Shown piece by piece: positions 42,213-49,894 of a stretch of DNA of 64,000 nucleotides. The notes under the pieces are model-generated. The model was not told the origin of the DNA. It made no database searches and saw only the letters and a program-made list of their open reading frames with translations. The stretch's first letter is position 1; each line of letters begins with the position of its first letter. The position numbers and the translations under genes are program-made. The DNA is from Lysobacter sp. yr284 (GTDB lineage: Bacteria > Pseudomonadota > Gammaproteobacteria > Xanthomonadales > Xanthomonadaceae): contig NZ_FNPT01000018.1 of NCBI RefSeq assembly GCF_900107375.1, positions 43,528-107,527 of the forward strand. Direction: 5' to 3'.

Positions 42213-42255
42213 GGCGACCTCTGTAAGTAGTTGAATTGGCGGATAAAGAACGGGA

Positions 42256-42285
42256 ATTTTAGCAGTCGCACCCGGCGAGTGCCAA
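42256..42285 (-). promoter_or_regulatory. groESL promoter with overlapping CIRCE operator
   Basis: On the minus strand TTGGCACTC-N9-GACTGCTAA (42285-42259) matches the CIRCE consensus TTAGCACTC-N9-GAGTGCTAA with one mismatch in each arm. A promoter lies within it: -35 TTGGCA (42285-42280), an 18-base spacer and -10 TAAAAT (42261-42256). HrcA, the CIRCE repressor, would therefore block RNA polymerase directly (established for CIRCE, inferred here). Confidence 0.85.
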
Positions 42286-42410
42286 TGCCGGGGACGAAAG
42301 CGCCCGGCGAACCGGGACCTGACCGGAGATAGGGCGCCCTGGAGCGCTTTCAAGGGGGGCGCGACGAATCCTGCGCCGGATCGGTGACAGCCGTCGGTCC
42401 GGCGGCGGTT

Positions 42411-42530
42411 GCGGGAGGGCCTTCAGGTCCGGTGCTGGTCGCTGTTGTGGGAGGGCCTTCAGACCCGATGCTTTCCGCTCCGGCCGCCGCGACCTTGACA
42501 TAAAAGCATCGGGCCTGAAGGCCCTCCCAC
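42411..42530. repeat. Cluster of three GTGG-type REP elements (family B)
   Basis: Forward copies at 42411-42436 (GCGGGAGGGCCTTCAGGTCC) and 42447-42472 (GTGGGAGGGCCTTCAGACCC) face an inverted copy at 42505-42530. Each unit is GTGG, then GAGGGCC-TTCA-GGCCC stem-loop sequence, then GATGCT. They fill the gap between the groES promoter and the 3' end of the AraC gene. Confidence 0.8.
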
Positions 42531-42593
42531 AACGGCTGGCCTTGCCGGCAGCCCGCGGCGACGGCGCCCCAACGCCGGCGACCGCAACCGGAC

Positions 42594-43403
42594 TCAATCC
42601 CCCGCCCCACCCTCCGGCCCGCGCAGGTACTGGGTCGGCGCCGCGCCGAGGTGGCGGCGGAACATGGCGATGAACGCGCTGACGCTGTCGTAGCCGCAGG
42701 CCAGCGCCACCGCAGTGACCGCCTCGCCGGCGGCCAGCCGCTCCAGCGCCCGCAGCAGCCGGGCGCGCTGGCGCCACTGCAGCAGGCTGTAGCCGGTCTG
42801 CGCCGCGAAAAGCCGGGTCAGGCTGCGCTCGGACAGGTGCGCGACCGCGGCCCAGGCGGCCAGGCCGCGCGGATCGTCCGGCGCATCGGCCAGGGCCCGG
42901 GCGACCCGCAGCAGGCGCGGGTCCTGCGGCATCGGCAGGCCGAGCCGGCCGCCGTCGCCGCCGCCGGCCAGGGCGATCTCGTCGAGCAGCACCCGCGCCA
43001 GCCGTGCCTGGGCCGGGTCCAGCGGCGCGCCGGCCGGCCAACCGGCCGCGCGCGCCACCGCCTCGCGCAGCAACGGCGACACCGCCAGCGCGCACGGCTG
43101 GGCCGGCAGCGCCGCGCACTCGGCTTCGGCCACGTACACGCTCCAGCCGCTGAAGGCCGCGCCGTGCGAGCGCAGCGAATGCGGCTGGTGCGGCGGCACC
43201 CACACCGCATCGCTGGCCGGCACCAGCCAGCGGCCGCGAGCGGTGCCGACGCTGAGCAGGCCGCGATCGGCGCCGAGCAACTGGCCGCGCGCATGGCGAT
43301 GTTCGGGCGTGTCGCGCACGCCGGGCGCGCGCAGGCGCGCGGCGAGCAGGAACGGCGCGTCGGCCGCGTCCAGGCGTTCGCGCGCGAGCAGGGGATCGGA
43401 CAT
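42594..43403 (-). CDS. AraC-family transcriptional regulator with N-terminal cupin
   Basis: 269 residues. The N-terminal part is a cupin-like sensor (HRHARGQLLGADRGLLSVG, WVPPHQPHSLRSHG). The C-terminal half has the two AraC helix-turn-helix motifs: LAAWAAVAHLSERSLTRLFA and VTAVALACGYDSVSAFIAMF followed by FRRHLGAAPTQYL, the family signature. ATG 43403 is preferred; the upstream open frame lacks matching sequence. It is divergent from the small gene at 43558 across 154 bases, which may be its target (inference). Confidence 0.92.
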   Translation of the reverse strand: MSDPLLARERLDAADAPFLLAARLRAPGVRDTPEHRHARGQLLGADRGLLSVGTARGRWLVPASDAVWVPPHQPHSLRSHGAAFSGWSVYVAEAECAALPAQPCALAVSPLLREAVARAAGWPAGAPLDPAQARLARVLLDEIALAGGGDGGRLGLPMPQDPRLLRVARALADAPDDPRGLAAWAAVAHLSERSLTRLFAAQTGYSLLQWRQRARLLRALERLAAGEAVTAVALACGYDSVSAFIAMFRRHLGAAPTQYLRGPEGGAGD

Positions 43404-43557
43404 GGCCGGAACGCGATAGCGGATGGCCGGGGCAACGTAGCAGAGCCGGCCCGCGCGGCCCAGCATGGACGCACCGGCCCGGCGGCCGCGTTCGCTTCCG
43501 CGCCGGTTGTTTCAGCCTTGATTCCCCACCGTTCTTTTCTTTCCCTGGAGATCGCGC

Positions 43558-43836
43558 ATGCGCGCCGAAGACATGCTTCCCGACCGCCAGGACGAAGTCC
43601 GCATCGGCGAGATCGTCGCCCGCAAGGGCTCGGTCGCCGCGTTCCTCGCCAACGCCCGCGTGCTCGCCGACCCGGCCGCGCCGGCGCCGACGCGCGCGCA
43701 GGCCGAACGCGACACCCGCGACCTGTTGCCGGCGCTGCGCGCGCTGGGCCTGTTCGACGTGTTGGAAGTGCGCGACGCGAACGTGCGCGACTGGGTCCGC
43801 GCACAGCTCGCCGCACTGCCGCCGAAGCCCGTGTAG
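43558..43836 (+). CDS. Small conserved-looking protein of unknown function
   Basis: 92 residues, soluble, starting MRAEDMLPDRQDEVRIGEIV with GGAG seven bases before the ATG. KGSVAAFLANARVLADPAAP and DLLPALRALGLFDVLEVRDA look like conserved blocks. No catalytic motif is seen. It is divergent from an AraC regulator, which suggests regulated expression. Its stop codon TAG is the last three bases of the GTAG head of a REP element, so the repeat starts inside the final codons. Confidence 0.75.
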   Translation: MRAEDMLPDRQDEVRIGEIVARKGSVAAFLANARVLADPAAPAPTRAQAERDTRDLLPALRALGLFDVLEVRDANVRDWVRAQLAALPPKPV

Positions 43837-44037
43837 GCGCGGCGCGCGCCGCGACACCACGCCTGCGACGCGAGCGGCCACCCCGCGGTCGCAGCTTGCG
43901 CAGCTCCTACAGTCGCTGCGTTGCGGCCCGCGCGAAAACCCGGCAATCTCCTGTAGGAGCGGCGCGAGCCGCGACCGCGACACCGCGCCTGCGACGCAAG
44001 CCACTGCCCCGCGGCCGCAGCGCCCGCAGCGCCTGCA
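43833..44037. repeat. Cluster of GTAG-headed REP elements (family A), four arms
   Basis: A forward arm at 43833 (GTAGGCGCGGCGCGCGCCGC) and an inverted arm ending CTAC at 43910 form one pair. A second forward arm at 43953 (GTAGGAGCGGCGCGAGCCGC) with a worn inverted arm ending about 44037 forms another. The cluster occupies most of the 290-base gap before the cupin gene. Confidence 0.78.
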
Positions 44038-44126
44038 TCCGCCGCGTTTCGTCCCGCAGGCGAGTCCGCCCCGCCTGCGCGCAAGCGCCTACACTGTCCC
44101 GACCCCGCTGCCTGCCAGGTCCCGCC

Positions 44127-44498
44127 ATGTCGATCGCCTCGCCCGCCCGCATCGCCGCTGCGCTCGCCGAACTGTGGTCGCCGCGGGTGGTGGCCGAGGT
44201 CGACGACGCCTACGTCAAGGTCGCGCGCGTGCACGGCACCCTGGCCTGGCACAGCCACGCGGACGAGGACGAGTTGTTCTACGTGCTCAAGGGCCGGTTG
44301 CGGATCGAGATGGAAGAACGCACCGTCGAGCTCGGCGAAGGCGAGCTGTTCGTGGTGCCCAAGGGCGTGCGCCACAACCCGGTGGCCGACGAGGAATGCC
44401 ACCTGTTGCTGATCGAGCGCAAGAGCACCCGGCACACCGGCGACGAGGTGACCGACAAGACCCGTTCGCTCGCCGAGCAGTTGCGGCCGGTGGAGTGA
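44127..44498 (+). CDS. Single-domain cupin protein
   Basis: 123 residues. Cupin motif 1 is WHSHADEDELFYVLKGRLRI, with the two histidines and the glutamate of the metal site; motif 2 is GELFVVPKGVRHNPVADEEC, with the final histidine. It resembles the mannose-6-phosphate isomerase-like cupins of unknown substrate. It stands alone between REP clusters. Function beyond metal binding cannot be assigned. Confidence 0.87.
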   Translation: MSIASPARIAAALAELWSPRVVAEVDDAYVKVARVHGTLAWHSHADEDELFYVLKGRLRIEMEERTVELGEGELFVVPKGVRHNPVADEECHLLLIERKSTRHTGDEVTDKTRSLAEQLRPVE

Positions 44499-44521
44499 GG
44501 CGTCGTCGCGGCCGGGCGCAA

Positions 44522-44607
44522 AGCGTCGGGCCTGAACGCCCCCGCACCGGCGCCGGGGCAGGCAGCGATGCCCGCGCGGTCGTGGGAGGGCCTTCGGGCC
44601 CGATGCC
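44522..44607. repeat. Pair of GTGG-type REP elements (family B), outward orientation
   Basis: An inverted arm AGCGTCGGGCCTGAACGCCC (44522-44547) and a forward arm GTGGGAGGGCCTTCGGGCCC (44582-44607) lie 34 bases apart, in the order opposite to the other pairs. Confidence 0.75.
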
Positions 44608-44642
44608 TTGCGGTCCGCCGCCGCGCATCCGCCCGACGCCGC

Positions 44643-44678
44643 AAAAAGAAAGAGCGCGTCCCGTGGAACGCGCTCTTT
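44643..44678 (-). terminator. Intrinsic terminator of a minus-strand transcript
   Basis: AAAGAGCGCGT and ACGCGCTCTTT pair as an 11-base perfect stem with an 8-base loop; on the minus strand it is followed by CTTTTT. No protein gene is found upstream of it on that strand before the XRE gene region. Confidence 0.85.
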
Positions 44679-44838
44679 GGTGCGGAGATGGCTGTCCTGA
44701 GCATGGCGATCCTGCGCCCTTTCCCCCGAACCGACGTCGTGTCGTAAGCCGACGTCCGTATCAGCGTGGGGCCATCTTCCGGACTCCTTTTTGCGCTTGC
44801 CACCTGCCGGTCCAGCGAATCTGGCTACTTTAGGTGGC

Positions 44839-44854
44839 TCGAACACTTGTTCGA
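44839..44854. promoter_or_regulatory. Perfect 16-base inverted repeat overlapping the XRE gene promoter
   Basis: TCGAACA-CT-TGTTCGA. On the plus strand the right arm supplies a -35-like TTGTTC (44847-44852), with -10-like TAATCA (44870-44875) 17 bases on, about 120 bases before the XRE ATG. It could be the operator of that regulator; it can also form the first stem of the opposing RNA candidate. Confidence 0.5.
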
Positions 44855-44993
44855 TCCGGCAAGTGCTTGTAATCATTGAACCGACTTACGAACAACGACA
44901 ACGAAAGCGCACAGGGTGCAGCGTCTATCGCTCACCCGGCGAACAGTGGTAGCAATTGCGTAGAAACCCCTGAAATTTTGCGCAGGAGGTCAC

Positions 44994-45404
44994 ATGACGC
45001 CACAGCAGCGCATCCGCCTGGCCCGCCGCCACGCCGGCCTGTCGCAGGCCGCCCTGGGCACCGCGGTCGGGGTGCAACGCAGCGCGGTCGGGCATTGGGA
45101 GTCGGCCCAGGGCAAGTTTCCCAGCGCCACCCACCTGCGCGAGGTCGCGCTGGCCACCGGCGTGCAGTTCGAATGGCTGGCCACCGGCCGCGGCCGCATG
45201 AACCTGTCGCAGGACACCGCGATGGACTCGGTCGCCGCCGCCGACGCGCTGCTGGTCGAGGACGCGCTGGAACTGCGCCTGCTCGCCGCCTTCCGCGAAG
45301 CGCCGGCGCGGGCGCGGGTGCCGCTGGTGGAGATCGCCGAGCAGCTGGCGCAGTCGCGCACCGGCCGCAGCCGCGCGCTGGGCAAGGCGCGCGGCGGGAC
45401 GTGA
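44994..45404 (+). CDS. XRE-family helix-turn-helix regulator
   Basis: 136 residues with an excellent ribosome binding site (CAGGAGGT) before ATG 44994. Residues 4-60 form a Cro/CI-type HTH: RIRLARRHAGLSQAALGTAV, then GVQRSAVGHWESAQGKFPSA. The C-terminal part (about 75-136) is an Ala/Leu-rich helical region with no peptidase motif, so it is not a LexA/CI-type self-cleaving repressor. Next to it lies an unusually long untranslated region with an inverted repeat and a divergent structured unit. Confidence 0.9.
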   Translation: MTPQQRIRLARRHAGLSQAALGTAVGVQRSAVGHWESAQGKFPSATHLREVALATGVQFEWLATGRGRMNLSQDTAMDSVAAADALLVEDALELRLLAAFREAPARARVPLVEIAEQLAQSRTGRSRALGKARGGT

Positions 45405-45454
45405 CCGCCGGCGGACGCGCGATGTGGCGCAGTTCGCAGCCGGAATCGCGATTG

Positions 45455-45477
45455 CGCGAACGCGGTCGCGATTTTTT
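45455..45477 (+). terminator. Short terminator-like hairpin after the XRE gene
   Basis: CGCGA and TCGCG with a 6-base loop, followed by ATTTTTTC. The stem is short but the U-tract is good. Confidence 0.45.
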
Positions 45478-45629
45478 CGTCCGGATGTGACCGCCCTCCT
45501 CGGGCGCTGTCACAAACCCCGACTAGACTCGCAGGCGCGCGCCCTGGGGAGGGCGCCGAACTTCCTCGATCCGCCCGGCCGCACCTGCCCGCGGCCGCGC
45601 GCGCGACGCCAATCACAAGGAGCCGTTTG

Positions 45630-47450
45630 ATGCGCAAGTCCGTTGCTGGTCGTCCCCTCGCTTCGTCGTCCGCGCCCGCCCGGTCGGCGCGCCGCGCCGG
45701 GTTGCTCTCGGTCGCGATCGCCTCGCTGCTGCCGACGATGGCGCCGGCGGCGGTGTTCATCAACGAATTCCACTACGACGACGCCACTGCCGCCGGCGAC
45801 GTCGGCGAGCGCATCGAAGTCGTCGCCACCGCCGGCGAAACCCTCAGCGACTACCGCATCGTGCTCTACAACGGCGCCACCCCGGGTGCGGCGACGATGT
45901 ACGACAACGACCTGGTCCCGGCCGGCAGCGCGGCGACCTGCGGCGGCAGCGCGCGCATCGCCACCCTGACCTACCCGACCAACGGCCTGCAGAACGGCCC
46001 CAACGACGGCATGGCCCTGGTCGACGGCGCCGGCAACGTGGTCCAGTTCCTGAGCTACGAAGGCCAGATCACCGCCGCCGACGGCCCGGCCAAGGGCAAG
46101 ACCAGCGTCAACCTGCCGGTGTCCGAATCCGGTTCCACCGCCGCCGGCACCTCGCTGCAGCTCGGCGGCAACGGCAGCGCCTACGCCAACTTCAGCTGGC
46201 GCGCCTCGGCGACGCAGAGCTTCGGCGCCTGCAACAACGGCCAGACCTTCGCCGGCACCCAGCCCAACACCCCGCCGAGCGTGACCTCGACCGTGCCGAC
46301 CGCCGGCGCGACCAACTTCCCGGCCGCGGGCGACCTGTCGGTCAACTTCAGCGAAGCGGTGAGCCTGGCCGCCGGCGCGCTGACCCTGCAGTGCGCGACC
46401 ACCGGCGCGGTGACGCTGAGCTATCCCTCCAGCGGCACCGCCGTGACCGCCTCCACCGGCACCGCGCTGCACGCCGGCGAGGCCTGTACCTTCACCGTGG
46501 TGGCGAGCAAGGTGACCGACAGCGGCGGCGCCAACCCGGCCGCCAACACCGTGGTGAACTTCAACGTCGCCAGCGGCGGCGGCACCCCAACCGGCTACTA
46601 CCAGCACGTCAACACCTCCAGCCCGAGCCAGCTGCGCTGCTCGCTGCACGCCACGATCAAGGGCCACACGGTCTATCCGTACAGCGGCGGCACCACCAAC
46701 ACCTGGACGATCCTGGAGATCGCCGACGAGGACCCGAACAACGCCGGCCGCATCCTCGACGCCTACCGCAACCGCAGCTACGTCAAGGTCACCGACCGCG
46801 CCGGCAGCGGCGGCGGCATCAAGTACAACCGCGAGCACACCTGGCCGAACTCGCTGGGCTTCGGCTCGACCACCGGCAACAAGGGCCTGCCGAACGCGCC
46901 GTACACCGACACCCACATGCTGTACCTGACCGATTCGGCCTACAACGCCGACCGCGGCAACAAGCCCCTGGCCAACTGCTCCAAGACCAGCGGCTGCAGC
47001 GAGCGCGTCACCGAGGTCAACAACGGCACCGGCGGCGGCAGCGGCGTGTACCCGGGCAACTCCAACTGGTTCAAGACGCCCGACGGCAACGGCGGCTCGT
47101 TCGAAGTGTGGAGCCCGCGCAAGGGCGACATCGCCCGCGCGGTGATGTACATGGCGATCCGCTACGAAGGCGGCAGCGATCCCAACAGCGGCCAGGGCGA
47201 GCCGGACCTGGAGCTGACCGACGACCGCAGCAAGATCGTGGTCACCTCGTCGTCGCCGGCCTACATGGGCCTGCTCAGCACCCTGCTGCAGTGGCACCAG
47301 GCCGATCCGCCGGATGCGGCGGAAAAGGCGCGCAACGAAGTGGTCTTCAGCTTCCAGGGCAACCGCAACCCGTTCGTCGACCACCCCGAGTGGGCGACCT
47401 CGGCGCTGTTCACCTCGACCAAGCCGGCGAGCTGCCAGCTGGTTCCGTGA
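45630..47450 (+). CDS. Secreted endonuclease I with lamin-tail and Ig-like domains
   Basis: 606 residues. A long signal region (basic, then LLSVAIASLLPTMAPAA) precedes AVFINEFHYDD, the start of a lamin-tail-like beta domain (to about residue 190). A bacterial Ig-like segment follows (about 215-310: TPPSVTSTVPTAGATNFPAA, SEAVSLAAGALTLQC). The C-terminal half is the endonuclease I family (EndA/NucM): YNREHTWPNS with the catalytic-region His, DTHMLYLTDSAYNADRGNKP, FEVWSPRKGDIARAVMYMAI and GNRNPFVDHPEW. It should degrade extracellular DNA. ATG 45630 follows AAGGAG; an adjacent TTG is not needed. Confidence 0.92.
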   Translation: MRKSVAGRPLASSSAPARSARRAGLLSVAIASLLPTMAPAAVFINEFHYDDATAAGDVGERIEVVATAGETLSDYRIVLYNGATPGAATMYDNDLVPAGSAATCGGSARIATLTYPTNGLQNGPNDGMALVDGAGNVVQFLSYEGQITAADGPAKGKTSVNLPVSESGSTAAGTSLQLGGNGSAYANFSWRASATQSFGACNNGQTFAGTQPNTPPSVTSTVPTAGATNFPAAGDLSVNFSEAVSLAAGALTLQCATTGAVTLSYPSSGTAVTASTGTALHAGEACTFTVVASKVTDSGGANPAANTVVNFNVASGGGTPTGYYQHVNTSSPSQLRCSLHATIKGHTVYPYSGGTTNTWTILEIADEDPNNAGRILDAYRNRSYVKVTDRAGSGGGIKYNREHTWPNSLGFGSTTGNKGLPNAPYTDTHMLYLTDSAYNADRGNKPLANCSKTSGCSERVTEVNNGTGGGSGVYPGNSNWFKTPDGNGGSFEVWSPRKGDIARAVMYMAIRYEGGSDPNSGQGEPDLELTDDRSKIVVTSSSPAYMGLLSTLLQWHQADPPDAAEKARNEVVFSFQGNRNPFVDHPEWATSALFTSTKPASCQLVP

Positions 47451-47470
47451 TCGCGCTTTAGACGTCGGAT

Positions 47471-47505
47471 GCGAAGGCCCGCGCGACGCGGGCCTTCGTT
47501 TTTTC
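47471..47505 (+). terminator. Intrinsic terminator of the endonuclease gene
   Basis: GCGAAGGCCCGCG and CGCGGGCCTTCGT pair tightly and are followed by TTTTTTC, 20 bases past the stop. Confidence 0.92.
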
Positions 47506-47547
47506 GGGGCCAGCGGAAATCTTCGCTTCGATGCAGGTCCGCTTTCT

Positions 47548-47666
47548 GTGGGAGGGCCTTCAGGCCCGATGCTCTTCGCTCAGGTCGCCGCGACCTGAAA
47601 CAAAAGCATCGGGCCTGAAGGCCCTCCCACAAAAGCGAAAAGCATCGGGCCTGAAGGCCATCCCAC
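47548..47666. repeat. Cluster of three GTGG-type REP elements (family B)
   Basis: A consensus forward copy GTGGGAGGGCCTTCAGGCCC (47548-47573) faces two tandem inverted copies (47605-47630 and 47641-47666). The stem is GGGCC-TTCA-GGCCC. It lies between convergent genes. Confidence 0.85.
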
Positions 47667-47696
47667 AAAAGCGCAAGGCCTCGGCGACGCCGTCGC

Positions 47697-48707
47697 TCAA
47701 TCCAACAGCACCACCGGCTTGCCGAAGCCGCGCCGCTCGCCGATCGAGGCGATCGCCTGCGCACCGCGCGCGAACGCGAAGCGCTCGCCCACCACCGGCG
47801 CGATGCCGCGCGCCGCCACTTCGTCGACGAATTCGCGCAGGTCCTGCAGGCTGCCGACGCTGACGCCGTGGATGTTGAGCTGGCGCGCCATGATCGGCCC
47901 GATCAGGTTGCCGTCCACGTTCATGCTGTCGAGGAAGCCGATCACCGCGATATGCGCGTTGTCGGCCGCGGCGTTCAACAGGCTCAGGAACTGCGGCCCG
48001 CCGACCACGTCGACGATGCCGTCGACGCCGCGCCCGCCGGTCAGTTCGCGCACCGCCGCGGCCAGATCGGGCGTGCGGCGGTAGTCGATCACCGCGCGCG
48101 CGCCGAGTTCGCGCAGCCGTTGCGCCTTGGCCGCATCGCCGCTGGTGGCGATCACGTCCAGCCCGCGCGCCGCGGCCAGTTGCAGCGCCATCAGCGAGAC
48201 GCTGCCGCTGCCCTGCACCAGCACGCTGGCGTCGGGCGCGAGTTCGAGCTTGCGCAGCGCGCTCCAGGCGGTCAGGCCCGACACCGGCAGGGTCGCGGCG
48301 GCCGCGTCGTCGAGCGCGGCCGGCGCGCGCGCGAGCGCGGCCGCCGGCAGCACGATCCAGCGCGCCAGCCAGCCGTCGAGCGGGCCGCCGAGCTTGCTGA
48401 GGTGGTTGGCCGACTTGAACGGGCCGTCCAGCCAGGCGGTGGTGTAGTGGCCGATCACCCGCTCGCCGAGGGCCAGGCCGGCGACGCCCGCGCCGAGCGC
48501 GTCGATCCGGCCGACGCCGTCGGACAGCGGCACGAACGGCCGCGGCAGCTCGGCCTGGTAGCGGCCGGTCGCCAGGGCGTAGTCGCGATAGTTGACCGAG
48601 GCGGCGGCGACGCGCACGCGCACCTGGCCCGGACCGGGCTGCGGCTCGGGCAGGGCGACGCGGCGCAGGGAATCGAGGGTGGTGCCTTGCAGCTGGAAGG
48701 CGTCCAT
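47697..48707 (-). CDS. Zinc-type alcohol dehydrogenase-like oxidoreductase (MDR superfamily)
   Basis: 336 residues of the medium-chain dehydrogenase fold. The N-terminal GroES-like domain has VRVRVAAASVNYRDYALATG and VPLSDGVGRIDALGAGV; the NAD(P)-binding domain has VLVQGSGSVSLMALQLAAARG in place of the usual GGVG. The Cys and His of a catalytic zinc are not evident, so it is likely a zinc-independent quinone-oxidoreductase-like member. ATG 48707 gives the normal N-terminus. It is divergent from a LysR regulator across 100 bases, which probably controls it. Confidence 0.88.
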   Translation of the reverse strand: MDAFQLQGTTLDSLRRVALPEPQPGPGQVRVRVAAASVNYRDYALATGRYQAELPRPFVPLSDGVGRIDALGAGVAGLALGERVIGHYTTAWLDGPFKSANHLSKLGGPLDGWLARWIVLPAAALARAPAALDDAAAATLPVSGLTAWSALRKLELAPDASVLVQGSGSVSLMALQLAAARGLDVIATSGDAAKAQRLRELGARAVIDYRRTPDLAAAVRELTGGRGVDGIVDVVGGPQFLSLLNAAADNAHIAVIGFLDSMNVDGNLIGPIMARQLNIHGVSVGSLQDLREFVDEVAARGIAPVVGERFAFARGAQAIASIGERRGFGKPVVLLD

Positions 48708-48759
48708 GACGGGCTCCCGGGGATCGGGTCGGGACGCACAGGCTATTGTTGCTGCATCC

Positions 48760-48776
48760 GCCGATATAGGATCGGC
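48760..48776. promoter_or_regulatory. Inverted repeat in the dehydrogenase-lysR divergent gap
   Basis: GCCGAT-ATAGG-ATCGGC. A GCCGAT half-site recurs at 48795. This suits a binding site for the neighbouring LysR protein (inference). Confidence 0.45.
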
Positions 48777-48789
48777 GCGACAACTAATC

Positions 48790-48806
48790 ATTGAGCCGAT
48801 ATCAAT
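48790..48806. promoter_or_regulatory. LysR-type T-N11-A box next to the lysR start
   Basis: ATTGA-GCCGATA-TCAAT, an inverted repeat with a T-N11-A core that ends one base before the lysR ATG. Binding here would repress its own gene. Confidence 0.45.
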
Positions 48807-48807
48807 A

Positions 48808-49773
48808 ATGTCCGCCGGCCTGTACTCCGAACTCGAAGCCTTCGACGCGATCCTGCGCCACGGCAGCTTCACCGCCGCCGCGCGCCAGCTCGAACTGACC
48901 CCGGGCGCGATCACCCGCCGGCTCAATGCGCTGGAAGCGCGGCTCGGGGTCAAGCTGCTGAACCGTTCGACCCGCCGGCTGAGCCTGACCGAGGCCGGCC
49001 GCGACTACCACGCCGAAGTGGCGCCGGCGCTGGCGCAAATCCTCGCCGCCGGCGAGCGCGCCCGCGACCGCGCCGCGCAGCCGCGCGGCGAACTGCGGGT
49101 GTCGCTGCCGATGAACTTCGGCCGGCTGTACGTGATGCCGCACCTGGGCGAGTTCCTCGCCCGCCATCCGGGGATCGAACTGGACGTGCAGTTCGACGAC
49201 CGCTTCGTCGATCTGATCGGCGAGGGCTTCGACTGCGCGATCCGGATCGGCGCGCTGGCCGACTCGCGCCTGATCGCGCGGCGCATCGCCCAGACCCGGC
49301 GGATCCTGGTCGCCGCGCCGCAATACCTGGCCCGGCGCGGCGCGCCGGCCGCGCCGGCCCAGCTCAGCGAACACGACTGCCTGCACTACACCCTGTTCCG
49401 CGGCAACGCGAGCTGGGAGTTCCACGGCCGCGGCGAACCGCAGCGGATCCCGGTGCGCGGCCGGCTGCGCGCGAACTACGGCGCGCCGCTGGTGGACGCG
49501 GCGCTGCGCGGCGAAGGCATCCTGCAGACCGCGACCTTCGCCGTGGCGCAGGAACTGGCCGCGGGCCGGCTGGTGGAAGTGCTGCCGGACTGGAGCCTGC
49601 TGCCGATCGGCATCCATGCGGTGTATCCGGGCCGCGAGTACCGGCCGCGCAAGGTCGAGGCCTTCGTGGCGTTCCTGGAACGGATCGTCGGCGCGCCGGC
49701 GGTGTGGGACCGGATTCTGCAAGGCGCGCCGCTCGCCGGCGCAGTCGCGCCCGGCCCGGCGGCGCAGGCCTAG
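48808..49773 (+). CDS. LysR-family transcriptional regulator
   Basis: 321 residues. The N-terminal winged HTH is typical: EAFDAILRHGSFTAAARQLE, then TPGAITRRLNALEARLGVKL followed by LNRSTRRLSLTEAG. The effector domain belongs to the group with RGELRVSLPMNFGRLYVMPH near residue 95. It is divergent from the dehydrogenase, and the gap carries two inverted repeats. An aldehyde, quinone or similar inducer is likely for this type but not determinable. Confidence 0.94.
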   Translation: MSAGLYSELEAFDAILRHGSFTAAARQLELTPGAITRRLNALEARLGVKLLNRSTRRLSLTEAGRDYHAEVAPALAQILAAGERARDRAAQPRGELRVSLPMNFGRLYVMPHLGEFLARHPGIELDVQFDDRFVDLIGEGFDCAIRIGALADSRLIARRIAQTRRILVAAPQYLARRGAPAAPAQLSEHDCLHYTLFRGNASWEFHGRGEPQRIPVRGRLRANYGAPLVDAALRGEGILQTATFAVAQELAAGRLVEVLPDWSLLPIGIHAVYPGREYRPRKVEAFVAFLERIVGAPAVWDRILQGAPLAGAVAPGPAAQA

Positions 49774-49894
49774 CGCGGCCCGCCGCGCCCGCGGCCGGCC
49801 CGCCGTTACCTGCCGGTACCAACCCGCCGCCGGCCCCTCATTCCGTTTTAGCGCGGTTTGCTGAAAGCTTTAGCACCCCCGCCCGCCCCGCCGC

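Larger units (their letters stand above)
44643..44880 (-). ncRNA. Candidate structured RNA or regulatory leader
   Basis: On the minus strand about 240 bases fold into a series of perfect stems: TCGAACA-AG-TGTTCGA (44854-44839), GCCACCT with AGGTGGC (44838-44799) enclosing CCAG-ATTCG-CTGG, GACGTCG-N10-CGACGTC (44756-44733), then the terminator. Third-base composition is unlike the coding genes. A four-codon frame ATG-GCC-CCA-CGC-TGA (44775-44761) lies eight bases after a strong AAGGAG and could be a leader peptide. No known RNA family was recognised. Confidence 0.5.

Noticed and set aside
42411..42530. Repeat cluster considered as a CRISPR array
   Set aside because: Copies alternate in orientation, spacers are irregular, copy number is three, and no cas gene is near. 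REP/BIME explains it.
44839..44854. Inverted repeat considered as a LexA (SOS) box
   Set aside because: It resembles the CGAAC-N4-GTTCG box of other phyla, but known Xanthomonadales LexA sites are different and the gene beside it is an XRE regulator without a self-cleavage domain.
45627..45629. TTG as start of the endonuclease gene
   Set aside because: ATG follows directly at 45630 with a good AAGGAG; the TTG adds only one residue.
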